Of a DNA stretch of 51,422 nt, positions 41,690 through 50,227 are shown in pieces. Every line of letters starts with the position of its first letter. Within the stretch, counting starts at the first letter, position 1. Source of the stretch: Spirochaetales bacterium (GTDB lineage: Bacteria > Spirochaetota > Spirochaetia > Sphaerochaetales > Sphaerochaetaceae); the NCBI GenBank assembly GCA_012519115.1, contig JAAYQW010000006.1, positions 1 through 51,422 on the forward strand. The letters run 5' to 3'. The position numbers and the translations under genes are program-made. The notes under the pieces were generated by a model that was given only the letters and a program-made list of their open reading frames with translations, did not search any database and was not told where the DNA came from.

Positions 41690-42438
41690 AACAAGCATAT
41701 ATCGCCGGAAATTGGAAGATGAACATGACTCCGAGCGAAGGCGCGGCCTTCGCTAAGGAGCTTGCCAAAGCGATTGAAGGCACCGGTTCGAAAGTGATGG
41801 TCGCCCCTCCGTTTGTTACGATCCCCGCGGTGTTGAAAGCTGCCAAAGGCTCTGCATTGATCGTCGCCGCCCAAAACATGGCGAACCATGAAAGCGGTGC
41901 ATACACCGGTGAAGTCAGCCCATTGATGCTGAAAGACCTCGGCGTCAACGATGTCATTCTCGGTCACAGCGAACGACGAAGCATCTACGGTGAAAGCGAC
42001 GAAGTGATCAATGAAAAACTGCTGCTCGCTCTCAAGCATGACATGAACGTAGTATTCTGTATCGGTGAAACGCTTGAAGAGCGCGAAAGCGGTCGCTTGG
42101 AAGAGGTTCTTGAGCGTCAGGTTCGGGTCGGACTTGCCGGGGTCAAAGGCGATCAGATGAAGAAGATCACGATCGCATATGAGCCGGTTTGGGCGATTGG
42201 AACAGGGAAGACAGCAACCCCGGATGATGCGAACGATGCGCATGCGTTTGTCCGCAGAGTGGTTGAAAAACTCTTCTCCAAGGGTGTTGCAGAAGCAACT
42301 GTAATACAGTATGGTGGTTCAGTGAAGGCTTCGAATGCGAAAGCCCTTATGTCCATGCCACACATCGATGGTGCATTGGTCGGCGGCGCCTCCCTTTCCT
42401 TGGAGCAGTTTCTGCCAATTGTGAACTTCGATAAGTAA
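41686..42438 (+). CDS. tpiA: Triosephosphate isomerase
   Basis: TpiA interconverts dihydroxyacetone phosphate and glyceraldehyde 3-phosphate. The 250-residue TIM barrel has GNWKMNMTPSE (Asn-Lys), ILGHSERRSIYGESDE (catalytic His about residue 95), IAYEPVWAIGTGKTA (catalytic Glu about residue 167), YGGSVKASNAKALMS and DGALVGGASL. ATG 41686 overlaps pgk by four bases; secG follows after 16 bases. Confidence 0.97.
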   Translation: MKQAYIAGNWKMNMTPSEGAAFAKELAKAIEGTGSKVMVAPPFVTIPAVLKAAKGSALIVAAQNMANHESGAYTGEVSPLMLKDLGVNDVILGHSERRSIYGESDEVINEKLLLALKHDMNVVFCIGETLEERESGRLEEVLERQVRVGLAGVKGDQMKKITIAYEPVWAIGTGKTATPDDANDAHAFVRRVVEKLFSKGVAEATVIQYGGSVKASNAKALMSMPHIDGALVGGASLSLEQFLPIVNFDK

Positions 42439-42454
42439 GGAGAAGTGAATTCCA

Positions 42455-42766
42455 ATGGGTGTTTTAAGTGTAATCATTTTGATTCTCTTTATCATCGTGA
42501 GCCTTCTGCTGATCTTTTTGGTTGCAATCCAGGATGAACAGAGTGAAGGCCTCGGCGGTATTTTCGGTGGAGGGAGCCAAACGGCTTTTGGCTCACAGAC
42601 GAGCAGTGTCGTTACGAAGGCCACCGGTGTGTTAGCTGCGCTCTTCCTCGTGCTTGCTCTTCTTGTTGCGTTCATCAACAAGACGCCAAGCCAAGATCGA
42701 CTCCTTGATTCGGTCACCACCGAGCAGGTCCAACAGACCACTGAATGGTGGGATGCAGGCAACTAA
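42455..42766 (+). CDS. secG: Protein-export membrane protein SecG
   Basis: SecG is a small partner of SecYE in protein export. The 103-residue protein has a first helix VLSVIILILFIIVSLLLIFLVAIQ, the signature DEQSEGLGGIFGGGSQTAFGSQTSSVVTKATG and a second helix VLAALFLVLALLVAFINK. The C-terminal tail is short. Here it is last in the glycolytic operon, like the tpiA-secG or gap-pgk-tpi-secG order in many bacteria. Confidence 0.92.
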   Translation: MGVLSVIILILFIIVSLLLIFLVAIQDEQSEGLGGIFGGGSQTAFGSQTSSVVTKATGVLAALFLVLALLVAFINKTPSQDRLLDSVTTEQVQQTTEWWDAGN

Positions 42767-42804
42767 GAGGCTGCACTCGTTGAGGAGTGTTGCTCTTGAT
42801 CTCT

Positions 42805-42827
42805 CCGGCCGCACTCGATGCGGTCGG
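42805..42827 (+). terminator. Likely terminator after secG
   Basis: A 9-bp stem CCGGCCGCA (42805-42813) / TGCGGTCGG (42819-42827) with loop CTCGA, followed by CTTCTGTTTCC, a weak T-rich tract. It lies 39 bases after the secG stop. Confidence 0.5.
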
Positions 42828-42850
42828 CTTCTGTTTCCAAGGGGGCTGAT

Positions 42851-43264
42851 ATGAATGTTGGTATTCTCTATGGTTCAAGCCAAAAAAACGATGGGAAGAT
42901 GAAAGCGGTCGCTCAGGGCTTGAGTGAAGGAATTCAAAGCCAGGGGCATCGAGTCGATCTCATCGATATGAATCTGGAGAGCGGCAAGATCGTCTCTTTC
43001 TATGACTATCTGGTAATCGGAACGAACAATACCACGTTCTTCGGAGGAAAAATCCCCGAAGTCGTCACAACCTTCCTCAAAGGGGCGGGAACACTCAGCG
43101 GCAAGCGTTGCATGGCGTTTATCACGAGCGGGGGGGTTCGAACGATGAAGACGCTCCATGCTCTGATGAAGGCGATGGAGAAAGAGGGGATGTTCCTCAA
43201 AAAAAGTGAAGTGATAAAAAAACCCGATCTTGCCCGAGCGATCGGCGAGCGTGTTCAGATTTAA
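42851..43264 (+). CDS. Flavodoxin-like protein
   Basis: The 137-residue protein has the flavodoxin topology: MNVGILYGSSQKNDGKMKAVAQGLSEGI at the start (phosphate loop after strand 1), YDYLVIGTNNTTFFGGKIPEVVTTFL (FMN 50s-loop region) and MAFITSGGVRTMKTLHALMKAMEKEGM. It should carry FMN and act in electron transfer or as a small flavin reductase. The first loop, GSSQKNDGK, departs from the T/SxTGNT consensus, so it is not a classical flavodoxin. AAGGGGG precedes ATG 42851. It may still be transcribed from the glycolytic operon by read-through. Confidence 0.7.
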   Translation: MNVGILYGSSQKNDGKMKAVAQGLSEGIQSQGHRVDLIDMNLESGKIVSFYDYLVIGTNNTTFFGGKIPEVVTTFLKGAGTLSGKRCMAFITSGGVRTMKTLHALMKAMEKEGMFLKKSEVIKKPDLARAIGERVQI

Positions 43265-43311
43265 CGGTTACTTTTCACCGATAGATTTGATTATCATTTG
43301 TAGGAGTTCAC

Positions 43312-44346
43312 ATGATGAAACGGTTTGTATCTTTAACGATTCTGATCCTTATGACCACTTCCCTGGTCTTCGCCGCCACGATCAGCAGCCCCGCTGCCAC
43401 GGTCCGCTTGACGAAAACCGTTCAAATATCTATGAGTGACCTGGATGCCGAAGTCGCCAAGTACCAAGCTGCGGCTCAGGACCCCTCCGCTGTCGATCCG
43501 CTTCAGGTGCTTAATCTCCTGATCAACAATGAGCTCTTCCGCCAGGGCGCCGAACGGGACGGAGTGGTAATTTCTTCCTCAATGGTCGATACCGCCTACA
43601 AAAATCAAAAGGCGGTGATCGAGCAGAGTTACGGAACACAGCTGACCAACGAAGAGTTCGATCAGATCATCGTCAACAATTTTGGATCCGTCGCAGCATA
43701 TAAGCAATTGATCGGCGAGCAGCTGCTCGTCGATTCCTACGTACAGTTGAAAAAATCGGATGTATTGAAAGAAGATCCGATTGTTACCGAAAGTGAAATC
43801 ACCTCTTTTTATCGAAAGAATCGGACGATGTTCGTTTCCCCTGAAACGGTGAAGCTTTCCCATATCTTCATTCCGTATTCCTCCGACAGCGGCGTGAACA
43901 CCGCCAACAAGACCTTGCTCAGCGATGTCGCTGATAAAATCAAGAACGGAACCCTTTCCTTCGAAAAGGCGGTTGTCGAATATTCGCAGGACACTCCGTC
44001 AAAAAGCAAAGGCGGAGATATCGGTTGGTTGACGATGGATAATGAGGAAGCCCGGCTCGGTCTTGGCGAATCGTTCTTCGAGGTGGCGTTCAGCTTGGAT
44101 GTCGGGGAGACGAGCGGTCTGGTCGAATCGAACACCGGCTACCATATTCTCAAAGTGCTGGTATACAGCGAAACGAAAATCCTCGCCCTCGATGATGTGA
44201 TCAGCCCCAACAATCCGATGACGATCCGGACCTATATCACCAATGAACTGAAAGCCGCCAAACAACAAGAACTGTACGTAAAAGCCGTCAACTCGCTGGT
44301 TGATGAATTGAGAAAGAGTGCAACGGTTCGTATTCTGTACAAGTAG
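43312..44346 (+). CDS. Exported PpiC/SurA-like peptidyl-prolyl isomerase
   Basis: The 344-residue protein has a signal peptide (MMKRFVSLTILILMTTSLVFAA), a helical SurA-type N-terminal domain (about residues 40-170: NLLINNELFRQGAERDGVVIS...) and one parvulin domain (about residues 175-275: VKLSHIFIPYSSDSG..., GGDIGWLTMDNEEARLG, FFEVAFSLDVGETSGLVESNTGYHILKVL). It likely helps outer-membrane proteins fold in the periplasm. GTAGGAG lies before ATG 43312. It is followed by nusB after five bases. Confidence 0.85.
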   Translation: MMKRFVSLTILILMTTSLVFAATISSPAATVRLTKTVQISMSDLDAEVAKYQAAAQDPSAVDPLQVLNLLINNELFRQGAERDGVVISSSMVDTAYKNQKAVIEQSYGTQLTNEEFDQIIVNNFGSVAAYKQLIGEQLLVDSYVQLKKSDVLKEDPIVTESEITSFYRKNRTMFVSPETVKLSHIFIPYSSDSGVNTANKTLLSDVADKIKNGTLSFEKAVVEYSQDTPSKSKGGDIGWLTMDNEEARLGLGESFFEVAFSLDVGETSGLVESNTGYHILKVLVYSETKILALDDVISPNNPMTIRTYITNELKAAKQQELYVKAVNSLVDELRKSATVRILYK

Positions 44347-44351
44347 GAAGC

Positions 44352-44810
44352 ATGAGAAGCAGACATAAAGCCCGGGAATTGGCGATTCAGACGCTCTATG
44401 CGATGGATTTCAATGATGAACTCGATCTGTCCAAGATTCCGACAACTTTCAGTGCGGTTACTGATGATGAATATGAAAACTTTGAAGAAGATGTTCGAAT
44501 CTATGCGATGTATCTGATCCGCGGGACGCTTGAAAACCTTGAAGAGGTCGATCGACTGATCAGTCAATTCAGTCTGAATCGACCCATCGACCGGATTGAT
44601 TATGTCGATCGCAATATTCTCCGAATCAGCGTGTTTTCTCTTCTGTATGCAAATGTCCACCCGCATGTGATTATCGATGAAGCGGTAAAGCTCAGCCAGG
44701 ATTTCTCCAGCGAGGTGAACTACAAGTTCATCAACGGGATTCTGGATGCGATGAACAAACAGGTGTTCGAAAAGCGGGAAGGAATGAACTATGATTCAAC
44801 TGAAGAGTGA
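44352..44810 (+). CDS. nusB: Transcription antitermination protein NusB
   Basis: NusB binds boxA RNA with NusE (S10) in rRNA antitermination. The 152-residue helical protein starts SRHKARELAIQTLYAMDFN and has the family motif YVDRNILRISVFSLLYANVHPHVIIDEAVKLSQDFSSEVNYKFINGILDAM. AGGA lies before ATG 44352. It overlaps map by 20 bases. Confidence 0.92.
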   Translation: MRSRHKARELAIQTLYAMDFNDELDLSKIPTTFSAVTDDEYENFEEDVRIYAMYLIRGTLENLEEVDRLISQFSLNRPIDRIDYVDRNILRISVFSLLYANVHPHVIIDEAVKLSQDFSSEVNYKFINGILDAMNKQVFEKREGMNYDSTEE

Positions 44811-45546
44811 AGAACAAATCAAACGAATCGGCGAAGCGTGTGCCCTGACCGCCCGCCTCATGGAAGAGTTGGAAACGTTCATCGAAGCGGGAATGAGCAC
44901 GAAAGACATCGACCAATACTGCCACGATTTTATTATTCGGCATAAGGGAATTCCTTCCTTTCTGAACTACGGCGGGTTTCCCGCAAGCGCTTGCGTCTCG
45001 GTGAATGAAGAGGTGATTCACGGAATCCCCTCCACGAAAAAGATCATCAAGGAAGGGGATCTGGTTTCCGTGGATCTCGGGATCAATCTCAACGGGTATT
45101 TCAGCGATATGGCACGAACGTTCATCGTCAATGAGACGAAGGAAGCGTACAAAACGCTGTGTAAAGTTACCAGGGAATCGCTCGATCTTGGAATCGAGGC
45201 TGCAGGAAAAAACGGGGCGCGAATCCAGGATATCGGAAAAGCGGTTTCACATCACTGTTCTCAATACGGTTATGGGGTAGTGCGGGATTTCACCGGACAC
45301 GGGGTGGGGCTCGCGGTTCATGAAGGACCGGAGATTCCGAATTACAGCGCTCCGTTCCTGGCGAATCCCCGGATTCGCGAGGGGATGGTGTTGGCGATCG
45401 AGCCGATGATCAACCTCGGAACCCACAAGGTCTCGATCTTGGAGGACAACTGGACAGTGGTTACCCGGGATGGGTTGCCTTCCGCCCACTTTGAGGATAC
45501 TGTAGCGATAGCTAAAGACGGCTTAGTCATTTTGACCAGGGGGTAG
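44791..45546 (+). CDS. map: Methionine aminopeptidase, type I
   Basis: Map removes the initiator methionine. The 251-residue pita-bread-fold enzyme has all five metal ligands: Asp in VSVDLGINLNG, Asp in YFSDMARTF, His in TGHGVGLAVHEGPEI, Glu in LAIEPMINLG and Glu in AHFEDTVAI. The frame starts ATG 44791 within the last codons of nusB. A phosphoribosyltransferase gene follows after six bases. Shorter than the zinc-finger form, as usual for bacteria. Confidence 0.95.
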   Translation: MIQLKSEEQIKRIGEACALTARLMEELETFIEAGMSTKDIDQYCHDFIIRHKGIPSFLNYGGFPASACVSVNEEVIHGIPSTKKIIKEGDLVSVDLGINLNGYFSDMARTFIVNETKEAYKTLCKVTRESLDLGIEAAGKNGARIQDIGKAVSHHCSQYGYGVVRDFTGHGVGLAVHEGPEIPNYSAPFLANPRIREGMVLAIEPMINLGTHKVSILEDNWTVVTRDGLPSAHFEDTVAIAKDGLVILTRG

Positions 45547-45552
45547 GTTCAC

Positions 45553-46167
45553 ATGAACAAGGAATTCATCAGTTGCGATACGATTCGGGACGATACGCTG
45601 AAGCTTGCGCATAAAATGTACACGAAAGATGGCTTTGTTCCCGACATCATTTATGCCTCGCTTCGCGGCGGAGCGTACATGGCGAACGTCTTCAGTGAAT
45701 ACTACAAGATGGTGAAGCTCAACCGGAAAGAACGACCGGTGTTCTATGCGGCCGTTGTAGCTCGTTCATACGGATACTTGAGGAATCAATCTCGGGTCAT
45801 GGTGGACGGATGGACGTATTCACCCGAATTCCTTCGAAGCGGAGACAAGATTCTTTTGGTTGATGATATCTTTGATACCGGCAAGACCGTCAACGCCCTC
45901 GGTGAAATCATCATGCAAAAGGGCATTCCCCGCCATGATCTCAAGGTCGTGGTCTACGACTACAAAGTTCCTCTTTACAAGAATGAAGAACCCCTTCCCA
46001 TCCAGCCGGATTACTACTGCCGCAAGCACGTTCTCAACAGTGAGAAAGATGAAGTCTGGATCCACTACAACTGCCATGAATTCCTTGGGCTTTCCGCCAA
46101 GGAGATCGATGAGCAATTCAACGATCCCGAAGTGAGGGAGATTCTCCATCAGGTGCGAAACGACTGA
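45553..46167 (+). CDS. Type I phosphoribosyltransferase, substrate unknown
   Basis: The 204-residue protein has the PRPP-binding signature ILLVDDIFDTGKTVNAL (about residues 97-113) and a first loop IIYASLRGGAYMANVF typical of type I PRTases such as xanthine or hypoxanthine PRTase. WIHYNCHEFLG near the C-terminus resembles the purine-binding (W/I/F) part of xanthine-guanine PRTases. A purine salvage role is likely; the exact base is unknown. GGGGGTAGG precedes ATG 45553. Its stop is three bases from the stop of the convergent lipoprotein gene. Confidence 0.75.
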   Translation: MNKEFISCDTIRDDTLKLAHKMYTKDGFVPDIIYASLRGGAYMANVFSEYYKMVKLNRKERPVFYAAVVARSYGYLRNQSRVMVDGWTYSPEFLRSGDKILLVDDIFDTGKTVNALGEIIMQKGIPRHDLKVVVYDYKVPLYKNEEPLPIQPDYYCRKHVLNSEKDEVWIHYNCHEFLGLSAKEIDEQFNDPEVREILHQVRND

Positions 46168-46170
46168 TCA

Positions 46171-47298
46171 TCAGAACGTGTATTCTTCCGCTTTGCTGAT
46201 ATCCTGAACATTCGTTCCATCATTCTTATTCACGTTAACCTTATCAACCTTGACTGAATACATCCCGTGCTTCTCAGTGGCGACCAGGAACGTCTCGCCA
46301 TCCAGCTGCAAGGAGCTTACGATATGCGTGTCCTTCAGCGTTGCGGCATAGCCGAGCTTGATTGTACTTGTTGTGGTTGAATCCGCTTTCGGATCTCCCT
46401 TGACGACGCTGAGTACGGTCATCGAATCGGAGGAAGATGGGTTGGTGATGAAGTGGATGCTCGTTCCATCATCGACAGGGTAGAAGAATGCGTTGCGTTC
46501 ATACCCGACAGCGTTGTCTTTAAGCTCAGTAGAATTGCCGAAGTCACCTGATTTCAGGTAATGCAACTCCCCCTCGGTCGTCAGCACATACAAATCTATA
46601 CCGACAACTGCGAAGTTGGCGATGGGACCAAGAGTATTATTCACTGGATTCACATTCGTCCCATCATAATAGTAGTTCTTGTATTCATTGGGCGAACCGG
46701 CTTTCACGAATGATAGGATAAACCCTTTGCTCGTATCCGACTTCTCGTAGTCGGAAGGGGTGAAAAGCCCATAGAGATCGAAACCTTCACCTGCTGCAAT
46801 TTTCTTACCATCGGCAGCATAGCTGCCTAATTTGTCATCTGCCACAATCCAGAAGTCACCTGTATTCTCCGCCCCCTTCAGGACGACCTTCCCGTTTGGC
46901 ATGAGCCTGAAGTCGGTGATCGGAGCGGCAGGGATCGGGATCGGGGTGGATACCTTGGTTGCCGGATCGTACTTGAATAATGATCCGTCATCCTTATCCG
47001 TTTTATATAAAAGCCTGTTGACATCATTCTTGTAGGCGGCATTTTGAACTCGGTTGCCCTCTACACTTTCAACGATCGATCCGGATGCTGAAGCATTGGT
47101 ATCTTTGACGAAGAGTCCTGCTTTGGTGAGGAAGTAGAGGGTGTCGTTTGCGCCTTTTCTTCCGACGACCTGCATATACTTGATCGTCAGCGCTTCCCGG
47201 GCTTCCGTCGCGGTTCTGAAGAGCCCGCTGGTCGCATCGGCGTTACAGGAAGTGAAGAGGAGAGCCATCGCTGCGATGATGATAAGTGGTTTTTTCAT
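46171..47298 (-). CDS. Lipoprotein of unknown function
   Basis: The 375-residue protein begins with a lipoprotein signal: MKKPLIIIAAMALLFTSC, lipobox LFTSC with Cys18. The mature part alternates short strands with Gly/Asn/Asp turns (DTLYFLTKAGLFVKD, RLLYKTDKDDGSLFKYD, VGIDLYVLTTEGELHYL, ETFLVATEKHGMYSVKVD), which suggests a beta-propeller or beta-repeat fold. I do not recognise the family. AGGAGGAAATC precedes ATG 47298. It lies nine bases downstream of the beta-barrel gene, so both envelope proteins are co-transcribed and may interact at the outer membrane. Confidence 0.7.
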   Translation of the reverse strand: MKKPLIIIAAMALLFTSCNADATSGLFRTATEAREALTIKYMQVVGRKGANDTLYFLTKAGLFVKDTNASASGSIVESVEGNRVQNAAYKNDVNRLLYKTDKDDGSLFKYDPATKVSTPIPIPAAPITDFRLMPNGKVVLKGAENTGDFWIVADDKLGSYAADGKKIAAGEGFDLYGLFTPSDYEKSDTSKGFILSFVKAGSPNEYKNYYYDGTNVNPVNNTLGPIANFAVVGIDLYVLTTEGELHYLKSGDFGNSTELKDNAVGYERNAFFYPVDDGTSIHFITNPSSSDSMTVLSVVKGDPKADSTTTSTIKLGYAATLKDTHIVSSLQLDGETFLVATEKHGMYSVKVDKVNVNKNDGTNVQDISKAEEYTF

Positions 47299-47307
47299 GA
47301 TTTCCTC

Positions 47308-47904
47308 CTATTGCCTGTAGCTTACCGAGAGGGTGATGGGAACGAAGCCGGCAAGCGCGTTGTCGGCAAAAAGCTCCTTTCGATAGTTGAGTTCGGGAAT
47401 GAGCCACAATCCGGTCCGGACACCGAATCCCCAATGCTCGCCGGGGTAGTACGTCAATCCCAATTCGATATTCGAATACAGCGTCATGATCGAGGTATTC
47501 GCTCCGCCGGAGTTGTAGGCAAAGCCGAGGCCGAAGCTTATGGGAAGATCGATCGTCCCTTGAACAGGAAAGTAGCTGTACTTGAAGAAGAACGGTACCG
47601 CGGTATAGAGATTGCCGTCCACCACGTAGTTGAAGTCATACCCGACTTCGCCACCGATCGCGCTGTACGGCGATGTGAACGCCTGGTAGCTGATCGCACC
47701 GTAACCGCCGACCTTCATTCCGGTGTTGTCGACACCGAGGCCTGCCCGGGTTTCATTGTCACTGAAAAAATGGACAAATGTCGGAACGGTCGTGCCGAGA
47801 GTGAAGGAAAAGGTCTGATTTCCCTTGTCATAGAACGGCTCGGCGCTCAGCCCGACACTCAGGACAGTGATCAGAAGGAGCAAAATACTTATTCGTCGTT
47901 TCAT
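47308..47904 (-). CDS. Outer-membrane beta-barrel protein (TP0733-like)
   Basis: 198 residues with a cleavable signal (MKRRISILLLLITVLSVGLSA) and about eight predicted amphipathic strands, e.g. QTFSFTLGTTVPTFVHFF, MKVGGYGAISYQAF, YSAIGGEVGYDFNYVV, VPFFFKYSYFP, IDLPISFGLGFAY, LYSNIELGLTYYP, WGFGVRTGLWLIPEL, FVPITLSVSYRQ. The C-terminal residues ending in an aromatic strand fit a Bam substrate. It resembles the eight-stranded TP0733 family of spirochaetes. GAGG is seven bases before ATG 47904. First gene of a two-gene operon with the lipoprotein. Confidence 0.75.
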   Translation of the reverse strand: MKRRISILLLLITVLSVGLSAEPFYDKGNQTFSFTLGTTVPTFVHFFSDNETRAGLGVDNTGMKVGGYGAISYQAFTSPYSAIGGEVGYDFNYVVDGNLYTAVPFFFKYSYFPVQGTIDLPISFGLGFAYNSGGANTSIMTLYSNIELGLTYYPGEHWGFGVRTGLWLIPELNYRKELFADNALAGFVPITLSVSYRQ

Positions 47905-48010
47905 AGGTACCTCGACTATTGAACACCCAAACGGGGTCGGACGTTACGTTTCAGTATACCGAATGCTCCTTGAAACGCATAGAGGTGTCCGATAAAGATT
48001 CCTTGGGGGT

Positions 48011-48040
48011 TTGCAAAACCATGCCGCTTTAGGGTAGGGT
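48011..48040 (+). promoter_or_regulatory. Promoter of folD-miaB-cobB
   Basis: TTGCAA (48011-48016), 18-base spacer, TAGGGT (48035-48040), start near 48047; the short leader holds GTGAGGA, so this gene is not leaderless. Confidence 0.5.
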
Positions 48041-48060
48041 ACAGAAGTGAGGATGTTCCG

Positions 48061-48951
48061 ATGAAAACACTGTGGGGAAAGCCTGTTGCCGAAGAGATCT
48101 ATCTTCGATTGGAAGAGGAGACCGCTCGGTATATTCAAAGCACGAACCATGCTCCATATCTGGCGGTGATTCTCGTCGGATCTGATCCGGCCAGCTCCTC
48201 CTATGTTTCGATGAAAGAGAAAGCGTGCGATCGACTCGGTTTCGATCATGCCACCTACCGATTCGATGAATCCGTCAGTGAAGAAAAATTGCTTTCCCTG
48301 CTCAGCAAGCTGAACGACGATCCTAAGGTCGACGGAATTCTGGTTCAGCTGCCGCTGCCGGATCACCTCGACGCTGCAAAGATCTTGGAAACCATCTCCC
48401 CTTTAAAAGATGTCGACGGATTCCATCCGGTCAATGTCGGTAATCTTCTGTTGGGAAACCCATCCCTGGTCAGCTGTACGCCATTGGGCATTTTGAAGAT
48501 GCTTGAGTACTATGAGATCGAAACAGCAGGAAAACACGTCGTGGTGGTCGGCCGTTCAAACATCGTCGGAAAGCCCATCGCCGCATTGCTGTTCCAGAAG
48601 GGATGGGATGCCACCGTTACGATCTGCCACTCGAAAACTCGAAACCTTCGTGGCATCACAAGTCTCGCCGACATCCTGATCGTCGCCATCGGACAGCCCC
48701 TCCTCATTACCCCTGACCATGTCAAAGAGGGTGCGGTAATCATCGATGTCGGCATCAATCGAATTGAGGATGCCGGTCGGGCTCGCGGCTATCGATTGGT
48801 AGGCGACGTCGACTTTGAGCACGTCGCTTCCAAAACGACCGCCATCACTCCGGTTCCCGGCGGGGTTGGGGTCATGACGGTAGCCATGCTGATGAACAAC
48901 ACCTTGCAAGCGGCAAAAAAGAGGCGCAATGAAGCGGAAATACTGGCTTGA
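48061..48951 (+). CDS. folD: Methylenetetrahydrofolate dehydrogenase/cyclohydrolase
   Basis: FolD oxidises 5,10-methylene-THF and hydrolyses the methenyl form to 10-formyl-THF. The 296-residue protein has YVSMKEKACDRLGF (with catalytic Lys, about residue 54), VDGILVQLPLPDHLD, DVDGFHPVNVGNLL, CTPLGILKMLEYY, the NADP fold VVVGRSNIVGKPIAALL and PVPGGVGVMTVAMLMNNTLQA. GTGAGGA precedes ATG 48061. It overlaps miaB by 23 bases. Confidence 0.95.
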   Translation: MKTLWGKPVAEEIYLRLEEETARYIQSTNHAPYLAVILVGSDPASSSYVSMKEKACDRLGFDHATYRFDESVSEEKLLSLLSKLNDDPKVDGILVQLPLPDHLDAAKILETISPLKDVDGFHPVNVGNLLLGNPSLVSCTPLGILKMLEYYEIETAGKHVVVVGRSNIVGKPIAALLFQKGWDATVTICHSKTRNLRGITSLADILIVAIGQPLLITPDHVKEGAVIIDVGINRIEDAGRARGYRLVGDVDFEHVASKTTAITPVPGGVGVMTVAMLMNNTLQAAKKRRNEAEILA

Positions 48952-50227
48952 GACCTACGGGTGCCAGATGAACATCGCCGAGTCCAATGCGTTGGAACTC
49001 CAATTGAAAGGCGCCGGGCTCACTCCGGCCAAGAACGCCGAGGAAGCCGCCGTCGCGATTCTCAACACATGCACGGTCCGCAAGTCCGCTGATAACCGGA
49101 TCTGGGGAAGGCTCGGATATTTCGGGGCGATAAAAAAGAAACGACCGCTGACCCTGATCGTAACCGGCTGCATGGCCGAACGCCTGAAGGATGATCTGAA
49201 GGGTGACGCCCCGTACGTCGATTTCGTCATCGGAACCAACGACAAGCAGCGGATCGTGGATATCCTCGCATCCCCGAATGGAACCTATGATGAAAAGGAA
49301 GAGAAGTACACGTTCAGCGAATCCTACTATCGGGAAGGCGAGTTCTCTTCCTACGTCCCCATCATGAACGGATGCAACAACTTCTGTTCCTACTGCATCG
49401 TTCCCTATGTCCGGGGACGGGAGATCTCGCGCGACATCAACGATATCATCAGGGAGCTCCACTACCTTGATGCTAAAGAAGTGAAGGAAGTGACCCTTCT
49501 CGGTCAGAATGTGAACAGCTATCACTATGAGGAAGATGGGAAGGTAATCACGTTCCCTGCATTGCTTCGACGCCTCTGCGCCGAAGAGACGAAGCATATC
49601 CGCTGGATCCGCTTCGACAGCCCCCATCCGAAGAATTTCACGAAGGAATTGATCGAGGTGATCAAACGTGAAGAGAAGGTGGCCAAGCACCTCCACATCC
49701 CCCTGCAAAGCGGTTCATCCAGGATCCTGAAAGCGATGAACCGCAAGTACACCAAGGAGCAGTTTATTTCTTTAATAACCACAATCCGATCGGCGATCCC
49801 CTCGGTCACCTTCGCCACCGACGTGATGGTGGGCTTTCCCTCGGAGAGCGAAGAAGAGTACCATGAAACCCTTGAAGTCCTTTCGTTCCTGCAGTGCTCC
49901 GAAGCGTTCATGTACTACTTCAATCCCCGGGAGGGCACGAAGGCGGTCGAGCTGGAAGATCAGATCGATGAAGAAACCAAGAGTCGGAGATTGTCGGAAT
50001 TGATCGATTTCCAGCTTGAAATCTTTCAATCAGTACGCAGAGCGCGAATTGGTGATATACTGGAGGTGCTGGTAAGCCAACGAACGCGTGATGATGTGAA
50101 CCGGATGCTCGGTAAAAGCGAACACAATGAAATGGTCGCCTTTACCTCAGATGCTCCGATTGGGTCATTCGTCACGGTTCGGCTGACCGGCTTGAAAGGC
50201 AATACCCTTCAAGGAGAGGTCGTATAA
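48929..50227 (+). CDS. miaB: tRNA-2-methylthio-N6-isopentenyladenosine synthase
   Basis: MiaB is a radical-SAM methylthiotransferase that completes ms2i6A37 in tRNA. The 432-residue protein has the N-terminal UPF0004 domain with cluster cysteines (YGCQMNIAES, NTCTVRKSAD, GCMAERL), the radical-SAM motif CNNFCSYCIVPYVRGRE (CxxxCxxC) and a C-terminal TRAM domain (about residues 370-430). GAGGCG lies before ATG 48929. Its end is flush with cobB. Confidence 0.95.
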   Translation: MKRKYWLETYGCQMNIAESNALELQLKGAGLTPAKNAEEAAVAILNTCTVRKSADNRIWGRLGYFGAIKKKRPLTLIVTGCMAERLKDDLKGDAPYVDFVIGTNDKQRIVDILASPNGTYDEKEEKYTFSESYYREGEFSSYVPIMNGCNNFCSYCIVPYVRGREISRDINDIIRELHYLDAKEVKEVTLLGQNVNSYHYEEDGKVITFPALLRRLCAEETKHIRWIRFDSPHPKNFTKELIEVIKREEKVAKHLHIPLQSGSSRILKAMNRKYTKEQFISLITTIRSAIPSVTFATDVMVGFPSESEEEYHETLEVLSFLQCSEAFMYYFNPREGTKAVELEDQIDEETKSRRLSELIDFQLEIFQSVRRARIGDILEVLVSQRTRDDVNRMLGKSEHNEMVAFTSDAPIGSFVTVRLTGLKGNTLQGEVV

